From Flavobacterium aquaticum (GTDB taxonomy: Bacteria > Bacteroidota > Bacteroidia > Flavobacteriales > Flavobacteriaceae): a DNA stretch of 64,000 nucleotides. Positions 18,391 to 29,200 of the stretch are shown one piece after another; position 1 is the first letter of the stretch, and each line of letters starts with the position of its first letter. The stretch covers positions 248,001-312,000 of the forward strand of contig NZ_QLMI01000002.1 in NCBI RefSeq assembly GCF_003259835.1. Reading direction: 5' to 3'. The notes below the pieces were generated by a model. It ran no database searches and had not been told where the DNA came from. It saw only the letters and a list, made by a program, of their open reading frames with translations. A program made the translations under genes and the position numbers.

Positions 18391-19662
18391 TTAATAGTGA
18401 CATTTACCACATTCTAAACCTCCCATTTGAGCCGCAGTTAACTGAGATACTCCGTATTTTTTAGAAAGTTCTTCATGGATTTTTTTGTAGTAAGCATTAT
18501 CTTCTACTTTCACATTTGTTTCTCTGTGACAGTTGATACACCATCCCATTGTTAATGGAGCATGTTGTTTCATGATTTCCATTTCTTCAACTGGACCGTG
18601 ACAAGTTTGACACTCAACACCTGCAACAGTTACGTGTTGTGAATGGTTGAAATAAACGTGATCTGGTAAATTATGAATTCTAACCCATTTAACTGGTTTA
18701 GTTTTTCCTGTGTATTTTTGTAATGACTTATCCCATCCAACTGCATCATATAATTTAGCAATTTCACCATCGTAAAATGCTTTTGAATGCTCTTCAGTTG
18801 CAGTAGTTTCAGCTACTTCACTAATGTTTTTGTGACAGTTCATACAAACATTCAACGAAGGAATGTTAGAATGTTTTCCAACTCTTGCAGCTGAATGACA
18901 GTATTTACAGTCAATTCCATTTTCACCAGCATGAATTCTGTGTGAATAGTGAATTGGTTGTACTGGCTCATACCCTTGATCTACACCAATTTGCATCATC
19001 CATCCGTATGCAAAGTAAGCAGAAACCAACAATAACAAGACTGCAGAAACTAAAACTAAGAATTGATTTTTAGCATACGCTCTGAAAAGATTTAATACAG
19101 AACGATCTTTTTGCTCAACTTCTAATCCTTTAGCACTAGCAATTTTAGTTAACATATTGTTCACCAAGAACAACATAACAACTAACATCATCATTACTAA
19201 AGAAAGCACTCCTAATATCACATTATTAGAAACACCAGAATCAGCAGTTGCTTCACCCGCTACAGGCGCACCAGGCACAACTGCAGGAGCAGCAGGAGCT
19301 GGCTCAGAAGTATAAGCTAAAATATTGTCAATATCTTCATTTGACAATTGTGGAAATGCAGTCATTGGAACTTTGTTGTTCTCTTCAAAAACTTTTACAG
19401 CTTGCGCATCTCCTGACTTGATTAATTCTCCACTATTTTTAATCCATTTGTACAACCACTCTTTGTCATACTTAGAACCAACGTCACGAAGTGCAGGACC
19501 CGTAGCTTTTGCGTCTAATTTATGACATGCGGCACAATTGGTATTAAATAATTCTTTACCCTTTGCTGCATCCTGAGAGAACGCAGATAAAGAAGTTACT
19601 AGCACGAATGCTAAACTGAAGAAAATCCTTGAAAACGATTTATGGTTACCCACCTTTTTCAT
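18391..19662 (-). CDS. actA: Alternative complex III multiheme cytochrome c subunit ActA
   Basis: The first gene of the respiratory operon encodes a 423-residue multiheme cytochrome. After a signal peptide there is a class I-like monoheme domain (CAACH, with KVPMTAFPQLSNEDIDNILAY). An Ala/Pro linker and two membrane segments (about residues 145-168 and 192-218) come next. The pentaheme part has CKYCH, CMNCH, CQTCH, CINCH and CGKCH, the last at the very C-terminus. The six heme motifs can be read directly. The five C-terminal ones are the classic ActA arrangement; the N-terminal domain is an addition. The operon promoter lies 85-92 bp upstream. Confidence 0.95.
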   Translation of the reverse strand: MKKVGNHKSFSRIFFSLAFVLVTSLSAFSQDAAKGKELFNTNCAACHKLDAKATGPALRDVGSKYDKEWLYKWIKNSGELIKSGDAQAVKVFEENNKVPMTAFPQLSNEDIDNILAYTSEPAPAAPAVVPGAPVAGEATADSGVSNNVILGVLSLVMMMLVVMLFLVNNMLTKIASAKGLEVEQKDRSVLNLFRAYAKNQFLVLVSAVLLLLVSAYFAYGWMMQIGVDQGYEPVQPIHYSHRIHAGENGIDCKYCHSAARVGKHSNIPSLNVCMNCHKNISEVAETTATEEHSKAFYDGEIAKLYDAVGWDKSLQKYTGKTKPVKWVRIHNLPDHVYFNHSQHVTVAGVECQTCHGPVEEMEIMKQHAPLTMGWCINCHRETNVKVEDNAYYKKIHEELSKKYGVSQLTAAQMGGLECGKCHY

Positions 19663-19688
19663 ATTTAAAATGATTATCGACTTAATTT

Positions 19689-19708
19689 GGTATACTTTTA
19701 GATATACC
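19689..19708. repeat. Inverted repeat in the actA leader
   Basis: GGTATA and TATACC are separated by 8 bases and lie in the predicted 5' untranslated region of the act-cox transcript. It could be an RNA hairpin or a regulator site; nothing further supports either. Confidence 0.4.
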
Positions 19709-19746
19709 CTTATCTAAAAAAACACGTTATTTTTTCAAAACTCCGA

Positions 19747-19754
19747 CAAAAATA
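19747..19754 (-). promoter_or_regulatory. Promoter -7 box of the act-cox respiratory operon
   Basis: Minus-strand TATTTTTG matches TAnnTTTG exactly. The -33 position 19 bp up reads TTT, not TTG. The predicted leader is about 78 bases long. Confidence 0.55.
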
Positions 19755-19852
19755 CAATATTCGAACTATTATTAAAACCTTAATTTTATCTTAAAATGTA
19801 ATTTATATTTGTTCTAAATAATATTCAAGCGTCTGATTCTCGTCTTAAATTG

Positions 19853-19860
19853 TATTTTTG
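19853..19860 (+). promoter_or_regulatory. Promoter -7 box of the SPOR-domain gene
   Basis: TATTTTTG, a perfect -7 box, lies 18 bp before the ATG. It is divergent from the act-cox promoter about 100 bp away. Confidence 0.5.
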
Positions 19861-19878
19861 TATTAAAATCATTTGTAT

Positions 19879-20268
19879 ATGAAAAACTTATCAAAACATA
19901 ACTTATTGTACGTCTTTATTCTATCTTCATTTTTCTGCACAGTATCTAATGGTCAGGAGGTAAAAACAAACGTTTCTGTTGATCCAAAAATCGACCAATT
20001 GTTAAAAGAAAAAAGAAAACTAAACAGCAGTTTATTTTTAAATGAAGGTTATAAAATTCAGATTTTTTATGGAAACAGCGAAGAGTCTAAAAAGAAATTA
20101 CTGGAATTTAAAAAAGAATTTAAAGACCTTGATGGTACCATCATTTTTAATAGTCCAAATTATAAAGTATGGATTGGAAATTTCAAAACAAGAATTGAAG
20201 TTGAACGCGCAATGGTAGATATTAAGAAAAAATATCCAACAGCTTTAATCATCAAACCTTCGAATTAA
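19879..20268 (+). CDS. SPOR-domain-containing protein
   Basis: The 129-residue product has a signal peptide (hydrophobic core LLYVFILSSFFCTV, cleavage after VSNGQ) and a C-terminal SPOR-like domain: YKIQIFYGNSEESKKKL, YKVWIGNFKTRIEVERAM and a final strand TALIIKP. SPOR domains bind denuded glycan strands of peptidoglycan, so a periplasmic wall-associated role is likely. I chose the ATG here rather than a TTG two codons upstream because of the short leader and better signal peptide. It converges on infB with a shared terminator between. Confidence 0.85.
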   Translation: MKNLSKHNLLYVFILSSFFCTVSNGQEVKTNVSVDPKIDQLLKEKRKLNSSLFLNEGYKIQIFYGNSEESKKKLLEFKKEFKDLDGTIIFNSPNYKVWIGNFKTRIEVERAMVDIKKKYPTALIIKPSN

Positions 20269-20284
20269 AAATAGATAAAAACAA

Positions 20285-20313
20285 AAAAGCCATTCAAATG
20301 AATGGCTTTTTTT
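20285..20313. terminator. Bidirectional terminator between the SPOR gene and infB
   Basis: GCCATTCA and TGAATGGC form a hairpin at 20289-20306, with an A run before it and a T run after it, so it can act in both directions. Confidence 0.9.
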
Positions 20314-20329
20314 ATTGTTTGTAACTGAA

Positions 20330-23155
20330 TTATTTCAATTTTTTCTTCACTTCAACTTCATGGAATCCTTCGATTAAATCGTACTCACGAATATCGTTGT
20401 AGTTTTTAATCTGCATACCACAATCGTATCCTTTAGAAACTTCTTTAACATCGTCTTTGAAACGTTTTAAAGTAGCTAATTCACCTGTGTAAATTACAAC
20501 TCCTTCTCTAATTAAACGTATTTTAGAGTTTCTGAAGATTTTACCATCGGTAACCATACATCCGGCAATTGTTCCCACTTTAGATACTTTAAACAATTCT
20601 CTAATTTCGGCAGTACCTGTAATCTCTTCTTTCATTTCTGGAGATAACATTCCTTCCATAGCGTCTTTTAAGTCATCAATTGCATCGTAAATAATAGAAT
20701 AGTTACGGATATCGATTTCTTCTTTTTCAGCTAATTGTTTTGCATTTCCTTGAGGACGAACGTTAAATCCGATAATAATTGCATCAGAAGCAGAAGCTAA
20801 TAATACGTCAGATTCAGTAATTGCTCCAACTCCTTTATGAATAATGTTGATTTGAATTTCTTCGGTAGATAATTTAGAGAATGAATCCGATAATGCTTCA
20901 ACAGAACCATCCACATCTCCTTTAAGGATAATATTCAATTCTTTAAATTGTCCTAATGCAATACGACGACCAATTTCGGCAAGCGTAATGTGTTTTTGCG
21001 TACGAACCGATTGCTCACGTTGTAATTGTGTACGTTTTGATGCAATTTGTTTTGCTTCTCTTTCGTCTTCGTAAACATTAAATTTATCACCCGCTGTTGG
21101 CGCACCATCTAAACCTAATACAGATACTGGAGTTGATGGACCCGCTTCTTTGATTTGGTGTCCTCTTTCGTCAAACATAGCTCTAATTTTACCATGATTT
21201 TTTCCAGCTAACACATAATCTCCAATGCGAAGTGTTCCTGCTTGTACTAAAATAGTAGAAACATATCCTTTTCCTTTATCTAACTGAGCTTCAACAACTG
21301 TTCCAAGCGCAGGTTTTTTTGGATTTGCAGTAAGTTCTAAAACTTCTGCTTCCAATAATACTTTTTCTAATAATTCAGAAACTCCTGTTCCTTGTTTAGC
21401 CGAAATATCGTGTGATTGGTATTTTCCACCCCAATCTTCAACTAATAAATTCATTCCAGCTAATTGCTCTTTAATTTTTTCTGGATTAGCCGCTGGCTTA
21501 TCTACCTTATTAATAGCAAAAATCATAGGAACACCAGCCGCTTGTGCGTGACTGATTGCTTCTTTTGTTTGTGGCATGATATCATCATCCGCAGCAATTA
21601 CGATAATAGCGATATCGGTAACTTGAGCTCCACGTGCACGCATCGCGGTAAACGCCTCGTGACCTGGTGTATCTAAGAATGTGATTTTTTCGCCATTTTC
21701 TAAAATTACTCCATATGCTCCAATGTGCTGTGTAATTCCTCCTGATTCACCCGCAATAACGTTTGCTTTACGAATGTAATCTAGTAAAGAGGTTTTACCG
21801 TGGTCAACGTGACCCATTACAGTAACAATTGGTGCTCTATGAACTAAATCTTCTGGATTATCTTGAACTACTTCTGCAGCTTCTTCAATATCTGTTGTAA
21901 TGAATTCTACTTCATATCCAAACTCATCAGCAACGATAGATAGTGTTTCAGCATCCAAACGTTGGTTCATAGTAACCATGATTCCAAGCGACATACAAGT
22001 TCCGATTACTTTTGTAATTGGCACATCCATTAAAGATGCAATTTCACCTACGGTAACAAACTCAGTTACTTTTAATGTTTTGCTTCCTTCTTCTTGTGCT
22101 TGTAATTCATCATCAACACGCTGACGGTGTGAATCTCTTTTATCTCTACGGTATTTTGCCGATTTTGATTTATTACCTTTTCCTTGTAATCTTTCAAGGG
22201 TTTCTTTAATTTGGTTTTTAACATCTTCTTCAGAAGGCTCTACCTTTTGAATAATTGGTTTTTTACCTTTATTAAAGCCACCAGCTCCACCACCTTTAAC
22301 AAACTCTTTCTTAGGTCCGCCAGCGTTATTGTTTGCTCCAAGAGCTCCAGGAGTGCCTGGTTTAACAATACGCTTACGTTTATTCTTATTGTTATTAGCC
22401 GCATTTGCTCCACCCGCATTTTGAGCTTGAGGAGTTCCAGGCTTTTTAAAATCTTTTTTAGGATCTTCCTTTTTCTTTTTAGGTTTATCGAACTGAGATA
22501 AATCAATTTTTTGACCTGTAAAAGTAGCACCTGATAACTTTTGATATTGCGTTTCAATTTTTACTTCACCCACATCTTCAGAAGGAGTTTCTACTTTTGT
22601 CTCAACATCTTTCGTAGGCTTAACAACTTCAACGTTTTTAACAACAGGTGACTCTTCCTTAACTTCCGTTTTAACTGGTTCAGAAACTTTTTCTTCAACA
22701 GGCTTAACTTCAACAACAACAGGCTTTTCCTCTGATACAACAACTGGTTTTTCTTCAGAAACTGGTTTTTCAGACTTAACTTCTTGCTTTTTAGGATCTA
22801 AATCGATTTTACCAATAGCTTTTGGACCAGACAAAACTGCCTTAGCTTTGATAATCTCTTGTCTTTGACGCTCTTCTTCCTGCAAACGTTTTGCTTCTTG
22901 TTCTTTTTCAAGCTCACGTTTAAGTGCCTCTTTCTCTTTTCTTTTTTCTTCACTTACTTCAAGAGAGGCTACCTTATTCCCTTTGTCAGCAGAAAATTGA
23001 CCGCATAAGACTTTGTATTCCTCTTGTGATATTTTAGCATTTGGACTAGACTCAATTTCATGACCCTTTTCTTTAAGAAAATCCACAGCTCTATCAAGAG
23101 AAATATTTAACTCCCTTAAAATTTTGTTTATTCTTATTACTCTTTCTTCAGACAT
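20330..23155 (-). CDS. infB: Translation initiation factor IF-2
   Basis: IF-2 is the GTPase that brings initiator fMet-tRNA to the ribosome. The 941-residue protein has an N-terminal IF2N-like motif ([20 protein letters not shown]) and a long low-complexity charged region (about residues 80-350) with repeated Glu/Lys/Pro/Val blocks and Gly/Asn-rich segments. The G domain follows with [22 protein letters not shown] and NKVDKP, then domains II-IV. Its length is typical of Bacteroidota IF-2. It is the third gene of rimP-nusA-infB, 47 bp after nusA. Confidence 0.98.
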   Translation of the reverse strand: MSEERVIRINKILRELNISLDRAVDFLKEKGHEIESSPNAKISQEEYKVLCGQFSADKGNKVASLEVSEEKRKEKEALKRELEKEQEAKRLQEEERQRQEIIKAKAVLSGPKAIGKIDLDPKKQEVKSEKPVSEEKPVVVSEEKPVVVEVKPVEEKVSEPVKTEVKEESPVVKNVEVVKPTKDVETKVETPSEDVGEVKIETQYQKLSGATFTGQKIDLSQFDKPKKKKEDPKKDFKKPGTPQAQNAGGANAANNNKNKRKRIVKPGTPGALGANNNAGGPKKEFVKGGGAGGFNKGKKPIIQKVEPSEEDVKNQIKETLERLQGKGNKSKSAKYRRDKRDSHRQRVDDELQAQEEGSKTLKVTEFVTVGEIASLMDVPITKVIGTCMSLGIMVTMNQRLDAETLSIVADEFGYEVEFITTDIEEAAEVVQDNPEDLVHRAPIVTVMGHVDHGKTSLLDYIRKANVIAGESGGITQHIGAYGVILENGEKITFLDTPGHEAFTAMRARGAQVTDIAIIVIAADDDIMPQTKEAISHAQAAGVPMIFAINKVDKPAANPEKIKEQLAGMNLLVEDWGGKYQSHDISAKQGTGVSELLEKVLLEAEVLELTANPKKPALGTVVEAQLDKGKGYVSTILVQAGTLRIGDYVLAGKNHGKIRAMFDERGHQIKEAGPSTPVSVLGLDGAPTAGDKFNVYEDEREAKQIASKRTQLQREQSVRTQKHITLAEIGRRIALGQFKELNIILKGDVDGSVEALSDSFSKLSTEEIQINIIHKGVGAITESDVLLASASDAIIIGFNVRPQGNAKQLAEKEEIDIRNYSIIYDAIDDLKDAMEGMLSPEMKEEITGTAEIRELFKVSKVGTIAGCMVTDGKIFRNSKIRLIREGVVIYTGELATLKRFKDDVKEVSKGYDCGMQIKNYNDIREYDLIEGFHEVEVKKKLK

Positions 23156-23202
23156 ATAACCTTTTTAAAATTCTTTGTATGTTGTGTGTTTTGGTTAAAG
23201 AA

Positions 23203-24444
23203 TTATCCTTCTAATTCTTCTTTTAATATATTGATTACATCTAAAATAGTTTCCTCTTCAAGATCTGTTCTTCTTACCAAGTCAGCAACATCTTGATTTA
23301 ATACGCTTCTAGCTGTATCTAAACCGATTTTTTCAAATTCTTCAATTACCCAAGCTTCGATTTCGTCTGAGAACTCTCTTAATTCTACGTCGTCTTCTTC
23401 TTGTGCAATACCTTCTCTTATAACATCAATTTCATAACCTGTTAATAAACTTGCTAATTTAATGTTATTACCACCTCTACCAATAGCTTTAGAAACTTCT
23501 TCGATTTTTAAGAATACTTCTGCCGTTTTAGCTTCTTCGTTAATTTTAACTGTAGAAACTTTTGCCGGACTTAATGCTCTTGTAATATATAATTGAGCGT
23601 TTGCTGTATAATTAATTACGTCGATATTTTCATTTCCTAATTCACGAACAATTCCGTGAATACGAGAACCTTTCATACCCACACAAGCTCCAACAGGATC
23701 AATTCTATCATCATAAGAATCAACTGCTACTTTTGCTTTTTCACCTGGAATACGAACTACTTTTTTAATCGTAATTAAACCATCAAACACTTCAGGAATT
23801 TCTTGTTCAAATAATTTTTCAAGGAATTCAGGAGCTGTTCTTGACATGATGATTTGAGGTTTATTACCTTTCAATTCTACATTTTCAATAACCCCTCTTA
23901 CGTTATCTCCTTTTTTGAAATAATCATTTGGAATTTGTTTTTCTTTTGGTAAAACAATTTCATTTCCTTCATCATCCATCAAAATTACAGCTTTTGGACG
24001 AACATGATGCACTTCCGCTGTATAAATATCACCAATTAAATCTTTAAATTGTTTGTAAAGATTTGTATTGTCGTGTTCATGAATCTTAGAAATTAAGTTT
24101 TGACGTAGTGCCAAAATAGCTCTTCTTCCTAATTGAATTAATTTTACTTCTTCAGAAACATCTTCACCAACTTCAAAATCAGGCTCGATTCTTCTTGCTT
24201 CAGACAAAGAAATTTCAGAATTTGGATCTTCTACTTCACCATCTTCTACAACAACACGATTTCTCCAAATCTCCATATCTCCTTTATCAGGATTAATGAT
24301 GATGTCAAAATTATCGTCTGATCCATATTTCTTTTTCAATGCATTTCTAAATACATCTTCTAAAATTGCCATTAGTGTAACTCTATCTATGAGTTTGTCG
24401 TCTTTAAATTCTGAAAACGATTCAATTAATGCAATATTCTCCAT
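23203..24444 (-). CDS. nusA: Transcription termination/antitermination factor NusA
   Basis: NusA binds RNA polymerase and modulates pausing, termination and antitermination. The 413-residue product has the N-terminal polymerase-binding domain (MENIALIESFSEFK), an S1 domain, and two KH domains (GACVGMKGSRIHGIVREL and GRGGNNIKLASLLTGYEIDV). It then ends in a short acidic tail rather than the tandem acidic repeats of E. coli NusA, which is normal outside proteobacteria. It lies between rimP and infB. Confidence 0.97.
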   Translation of the reverse strand: MENIALIESFSEFKDDKLIDRVTLMAILEDVFRNALKKKYGSDDNFDIIINPDKGDMEIWRNRVVVEDGEVEDPNSEISLSEARRIEPDFEVGEDVSEEVKLIQLGRRAILALRQNLISKIHEHDNTNLYKQFKDLIGDIYTAEVHHVRPKAVILMDDEGNEIVLPKEKQIPNDYFKKGDNVRGVIENVELKGNKPQIIMSRTAPEFLEKLFEQEIPEVFDGLITIKKVVRIPGEKAKVAVDSYDDRIDPVGACVGMKGSRIHGIVRELGNENIDVINYTANAQLYITRALSPAKVSTVKINEEAKTAEVFLKIEEVSKAIGRGGNNIKLASLLTGYEIDVIREGIAQEEDDVELREFSDEIEAWVIEEFEKIGLDTARSVLNQDVADLVRRTDLEEETILDVINILKEELEG

Positions 24445-24457
24445 GTCAACTCTTTAT

Positions 24458-24925
24458 TTAAAATGATATTATAACAATTGCTTCTTTTATATTCTCGTAA
24501 GAAAGTTCTAGTTTTTTATCTACAGTTTCTTTCCCTTTTCCAATTTTTTTTGGCTCACGTGCCTGCCACTCTAAGGTTATTTTTTCATCATCAGCCATAG
24601 TTAATTTAGCTTCAACTTCTTCCGATGTAATGGTTTTAACTTTTAGAGTTCTACCTATATTTTTTATATATTGTCTTACTAATTTCAACGGACTTGAAAC
24701 ACCTGCAGAAGCCACTTCTAATGAAAAATCTTGCTCTTCTCTATCTAAATTATTTTCAACCGCTCTACTTACATCGATACAGTCTTGCAAATTTACACCA
24801 AAATCACCATCTAAAATAACACTAATTTTATTAGCTTCATTAATAGATAAATCAATCAAAAAAAGATGCTCACGCTCAGCTAACGCAGCATTTAACACTT
24901 CCTGAACTTTATTTTTAAATGTCAT
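24458..24925 (-). CDS. rimP: Ribosome maturation factor RimP
   Basis: RimP assists 30S subunit maturation. The 155-residue protein matches the family ([40 protein letters not shown]). A longer in-frame reading exists upstream, but it would run through a GC-rich hairpin and the promoter. The ATG beginning [11 protein letters not shown] matches the usual RimP start, so I use it. It opens the rimP-nusA-infB operon and is preceded by a promoter and a terminator-like leader hairpin. Confidence 0.95.
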   Translation of the reverse strand: MTFKNKVQEVLNAALAEREHLFLIDLSINEANKISVILDGDFGVNLQDCIDVSRAVENNLDREEQDFSLEVASAGVSSPLKLVRQYIKNIGRTLKVKTITSEEVEAKLTMADDEKITLEWQAREPKKIGKGKETVDKKLELSYENIKEAIVIISF

Positions 24926-24933
24926 ATTTTTAT

Positions 24934-24959
24934 AAAAAGAGGCACGCCGTGCGTGCCTC
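24934..24959 (-). promoter_or_regulatory. Terminator-like hairpin (candidate attenuator) in the rimP-nusA-infB leader
   Basis: On the transcribed strand a perfect 9-bp GC-rich stem (GAGGCACGC with GCGTGCCTC, loop ACG) is followed at once by TTTTT, 8 bases before the rimP ATG and downstream of the predicted promoter. It has the form of an intrinsic terminator placed inside the leader of the operon that encodes NusA. Confidence 0.75.
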
Positions 24960-24986
24960 ATAATCCTTTGTCTTTTAATAACGTTG

Positions 24987-24994
24987 CAAATATA
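24987..24994 (-). promoter_or_regulatory. Promoter -7 box of rimP-nusA-infB
   Basis: Minus-strand TATATTTG, followed by C, is a perfect -7 box. A start site about 7 bases on gives a leader of roughly 50 bases that contains the hairpin. The -33 region is A/T-rich without a clear TTG. Confidence 0.6.
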
Positions 24995-25020
24995 CAATTT
25001 TTTTTGAATTAAAAAAAAGA

Positions 25021-25050
25021 TTGTCAGTTTGGATATTTTTTGTACTTTTA
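25021..25050 (+). promoter_or_regulatory. Promoter of the universal stress protein gene
   Basis: TTG is followed by exactly 19 bp and then TACTTTTA, close to the flavobacterial -33/-7 consensus, 45 bp before the ATG. Confidence 0.65.
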
Positions 25051-25094
25051 TAGTGTAATTCATTTACACCATTAAAATAACCTAAAACAAACTT

Positions 25095-25919
25095 ATGAAA
25101 CGAATTTTAGTACCAACCGATTTTTCAAAACACGCAGAATACGCATTAAAAGTTGCAGCACAAATTGCTAAAAAGAATGACGGTGAGATTTTTTTACTAC
25201 ACATGTTAGAATTACCAACAACTGGAAATGACGCCGTTACAAGAGCACACGATATCCCAGAATTGATGTTTTTTAAAAATGCAGCTGTAGCCAAATTAGA
25301 CGAATTAATGGATGCTGACTATTTAGACGGCGTAAAAATTTCAAGAATTATTCAATTTGAAATGGCTTTTGAAGGCATCATCAAAAACGGAGAAGCACAT
25401 AACGCAGATTTAATTGTTATGGGATCTCATGGAGCAAATGGTTTCCAAGAAATGTTCATTGGTTCAAATACCGAAAAAGTTGTTAGAAACTCTGAAGTTC
25501 CTGTGTTAGTTATCAAACGTGAAGAAGATGCTTTCAGCGCAACAAAATTTGTCTTCGCTTCTGACTTTTCAGACGAAATCAAGAAACCATTTGAAAAAGT
25601 TGTTGAATTTGTCAACAAATTTGGCTCACATCTTTATTTAGCAAACATCAATACTCCAAACAACTTTAAATCTACTAAAGTTGCTCAAAAACAAATGGAT
25701 GAGTTTATAGCAAACTTTAAAATTGACAATTATTCTACACACATATACAATGATGTAAATGTAGAAAAAGGGATTTTACACTTTGCAAAAAGTATCGATG
25801 CAGATATCATAGGAATGAGCACACACGGAAGAAAAGGTTTATCTCACTTCTTCAACGGAAGCATTAGTGAAGATTTAGTAAATCATGCTAAAAGACCAGT
25901 TATTACATTTAAAATCTAA
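25095..25919 (+). CDS. Universal stress protein, tandem UspA domains
   Basis: The 274-residue cytoplasmic protein holds two UspA domains. The first (about residues 1-140) starts KRILVPTDFSKHAEYALKVA and has the nucleotide-binding signature GSHGANGFQEMFIGSNTEKV. The second, about residues 150-274, has STHGRKGLSHFFNGSISEDLV. Both keep the G-x2-G-x9-G-S/T pattern, so ATP binding is likely. It is monocistronic: its own promoter lies upstream and a terminator follows within 30 bp. Confidence 0.93.
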   Translation: MKRILVPTDFSKHAEYALKVAAQIAKKNDGEIFLLHMLELPTTGNDAVTRAHDIPELMFFKNAAVAKLDELMDADYLDGVKISRIIQFEMAFEGIIKNGEAHNADLIVMGSHGANGFQEMFIGSNTEKVVRNSEVPVLVIKREEDAFSATKFVFASDFSDEIKKPFEKVVEFVNKFGSHLYLANINTPNNFKSTKVAQKQMDEFIANFKIDNYSTHIYNDVNVEKGILHFAKSIDADIIGMSTHGRKGLSHFFNGSISEDLVNHAKRPVITFKI

Positions 25920-25940
25920 TTTTACTAGATTTTAACCGAT

Positions 25941-25971
25941 AAAAAAAAGACCACAATTGTGGTCTTTTTTT
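25941..25971. terminator. Terminator after the universal stress protein gene
   Basis: GACCACAATTGTGGTC is a perfect 16-base palindrome flanked by A and T runs. Confidence 0.88.
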
Positions 25972-26013
25972 ATGCTAACTTATAATAAATTAGATACTTA
26001 TAAAAATGAAAAA

Positions 26014-26037
26014 ACTCCACTTATTTCTAAGTGGAGT
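26014..26037 (-). terminator. Terminator of the tRNA-Gln transcript
   Basis: ACTCCACTTA and TAAGTGGAGT pair perfectly around TTTC. On the minus strand a T run follows, a few bases downstream of the tRNA 3' end. Confidence 0.85.
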
Positions 26038-26041
26038 TTTG

Positions 26042-26112
26042 TTGGCCCACAAGGACTCGAACCTTGAATGACGGTACCAAAAACCGGAGTGTTACCATTA
26101 CACCATGGGCCA
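26042..26112 (-). tRNA. tRNA-Gln (anticodon TTG)
   Basis: The minus strand folds as a cloverleaf. The acceptor stem pairs TGGCCCA with TGGGCCA, the T arm contains GGTTCGAGTCC, and the anticodon loop is TTTTGGT with anticodon TTG for CAA. The first pair of the anticodon stem is a C/T mismatch and the other four pair normally. The 3' CCA is not encoded. It is a lone tRNA gene with its own terminator. The 156 bp between it and the DUF2723 gene are AT-rich and show nothing else I can name. Confidence 0.95.
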
Positions 26113-26268
26113 ATACCTAACAACCTTTTCGATTGCGAGTGCAAATGTAATGCATATTTTTTATTCTGCAAATTTTTCTAAAAAAAATATTAAAAAAATT
26201 ATTTAACTAATATTATAAACAAAAAAATAGTTTCTTTGTAGGAGAATATAGAAAAACCAATATACAAT

Positions 26269-29200
26269 ATGAATTCATTCAACTTTAAAAAGTGGAACAC
26301 TATTTTAGGATGGTCTGCTTTTATGGTAGCTTTAATTACTTATTCTTTAACCGTTGAACCAACCTTGAGTTTTTGGGATTGTGGTGAATACATCGCAACA
26401 TCAGCTAATCTTGAAGTTGGCCACCCACCTGGAGCGCCTTTATTTCAGATGCTAGGTGCGTTTTTTGCCATGTTTGCCTTTAGTGCAGACAAAATTGCGC
26501 TAATGGTGAACTATCTTTCTGTATTTTCAAGTGCTTTTACTGTTCTTTTTATGTTTTGGTCGTTAACCATCTTATTGAAAAAAGTAATCGTAGGCGAAAA
26601 AGAACTTTCTGCAAACAATGCTGTAATGATTTTAGGTAGTGCGACAGTCGCTTCTTTATCGTTTACATTTACCGATAGCTTTTGGTACAATGCCGTAGAA
26701 GCCGAAGTATATGCGATGGCTACATTTTTAATAGCATTATTGTTCTGGCTAGGATTACGTTGGGAACAAGAAATAAACACGCCTCGCGGCAACAAGTGGC
26801 TACTAATAATTTCATTAGTTATTGGACTTTCTTTTGGAGTTCACTTTATGGCACTACTTACTTTTCCAGCTATTGGATTTCTATATTTCTTTAAAAAATA
26901 CAACAACATTACCGTTAAAAGTTTCCTGATTGCAAACGTTGTCATTATTGCAATTTTACTTTTTATCTTTAAGCTTTTACTTCCTTACACATTAGCTTTC
27001 TTTGGTAAAACCGAAATTTTCATGGTAAACAACCTTGGAATGCCATTTAACTCAGGAACTATTTTTGCTTTTATTTTAATTGTTGCTGCTTTCTATTTTG
27101 GATTAAATTACACCAAGAAAAAAGGACATGTTTTTTATAACACTTTAATTTTATCAACTCTTTTTATCTTGATTGGATTTTCAACTTGGATGATGTTGCC
27201 AATTAGAGCCAATGCTAACACTCCAATCAACGAAAACAAACCATCAGATGCTGCAGAGGTTTTAGCTTACTATAATCGTGAGCAATATGGAGAACAAAAA
27301 TTATTCTACGGACCTCAATTTTCTGATACTTATTCAGGCTTAGATCCTGTTACTCCGTATTTAGACGACAAACCTAATTACGAACGTGATTATAAAACAA
27401 AAAAATACATCATTACTAACGACTATATCAACGCAAAACAAAACACCGATGATGCCCACAAAGCATTATTACCAAGAATGTGGAGCAATGAACACAGAGA
27501 AAATTATATGATTTTTACTGAACCACTAGAGTTTAGAATTAATCCAGAATATGCTCATGAAGATGAATTAGTCAATATTGTAACCCAATTTAGAAAAGCC
27601 TATCAAGCTGGCGAAATTGACGAAGAAGACTATGACAAATTCTTAAAAGGTTATGGAGAATACTTAATTGTAGAGAAACCTACATTTTTTAATAATATAA
27701 AATTCATGATCCAATATCAATTTGGATATATGTATGTGCGCTATTTACTTTGGAATTTTGTTGGAAGACAAAGTGATGTTCAAGGAAAATATGACAACAC
27801 ACATGGAAATTGGTTAAGCGGTATCAACTTTATCGACGAGATATTCATTGGAACGCAAAAAAACCTACCACCTGACATGCAAAACAACAAAGGAAGAAAT
27901 ACCTATTTCTTTTTACCATTTATTTTAGCAATCATTGGAATGGTTTTTCATGCCAAAAGAGACATTAAGAGTTTCTATGTTTTACTCGTTTTATTCTTAT
28001 TTACAGGTTTAGCCCTAAAAGTGTACTTAAACGAAAGACCTTTTGAACCTAGAGAAAGAGATTATGCATTAGTCGGGTCTTTTTATGTATTTGCTATGTG
28101 GATTGGTTACGGAATTTATGCCATTTTCGACACTTTAAAGAAATACATCCAACCTAAAATTGCTATTCCAGTTGTATTAGCTACATCGTTATTAGCTTCA
28201 CCAGTAGTATTAGCAGCTCAAAACTGGGACGACCATGATCGTTCCAATAAAGATACTGCTTTAACAATGGCAAAATCTTATTTAGATTCATGCGAACCAA
28301 ATGCTATTTTATTTACAATAGGTGATAACGACACTTTCCCTCTTTGGTACATGCAAGAAATTGAAGGATATAGAACTGATATTCGAATTGTAAATACGCA
28401 ATTATTTATGACTGATTGGTATATCGATCAAATGAAAATGAAAGCACACAATTCTGACCCTATTCCGAGCTCATTTAACAGAGAACAATACAAAGGAAGT
28501 AACAGAGATTACAGTTTGTATGTAGAAAGAACAAAAGACCCTCTATTATTAGATGACATGCTTAAATTTATAGCATTAGATGATGAAAGAGCCAAAATTG
28601 AATTAAACAATGGACGCAAAATAAATTACTTCCCATCTAAAAAAATAATACTTCCTGTTGATAAAGCAACTGTAATTAAAAATAAAGTTGTTTCAGAAAA
28701 ATTCTATGATTCAATTGTACCAGCAATAGAATTTGAAATTAAAGATGATGCACTTTATAAAAACAGATTAATGATGTTAGACATTGTGAATCAAAACAAC
28801 TGGAAACGCCCAATTTATTTCACAGGTGGAAGTTTTGGTGAAGATGATTATTTGTGGATGAAAAATTATTTACAATTAGATGGAATGTGTTTTAAACTAG
28901 TTCCAATTAAAACCCCTGTAGATTCTCCAAGCCCAATGAAAATGGGTCAAATTGACTCTGAAAAAATGTACAACATTGTAATGAAATTTGATTGGGGCAA
29001 TAGTGGTAAACCTATTATTTATCATGATGTTGAAACTCGCAAAAATAGCATTAGCTACAGAACTAACTTAGCTCGACTAATGGAAACCTTAATCAATGAA
29101 GGTAAATTAGACAAAGCCGAAAAAGTAATTGATTTAGCAATGGAAAAAATGCCAATTCAATATTTCGAATATTATTCTATGTTAGAACCATTTGCAATGG

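Noticed and set aside
22240..22557. Alternative 105-codon frame within the infB low-complexity region
   Set aside because: The main infB frame is continuous across it; the second frame is a by-product of Lys/Gly/Asn-rich codons.
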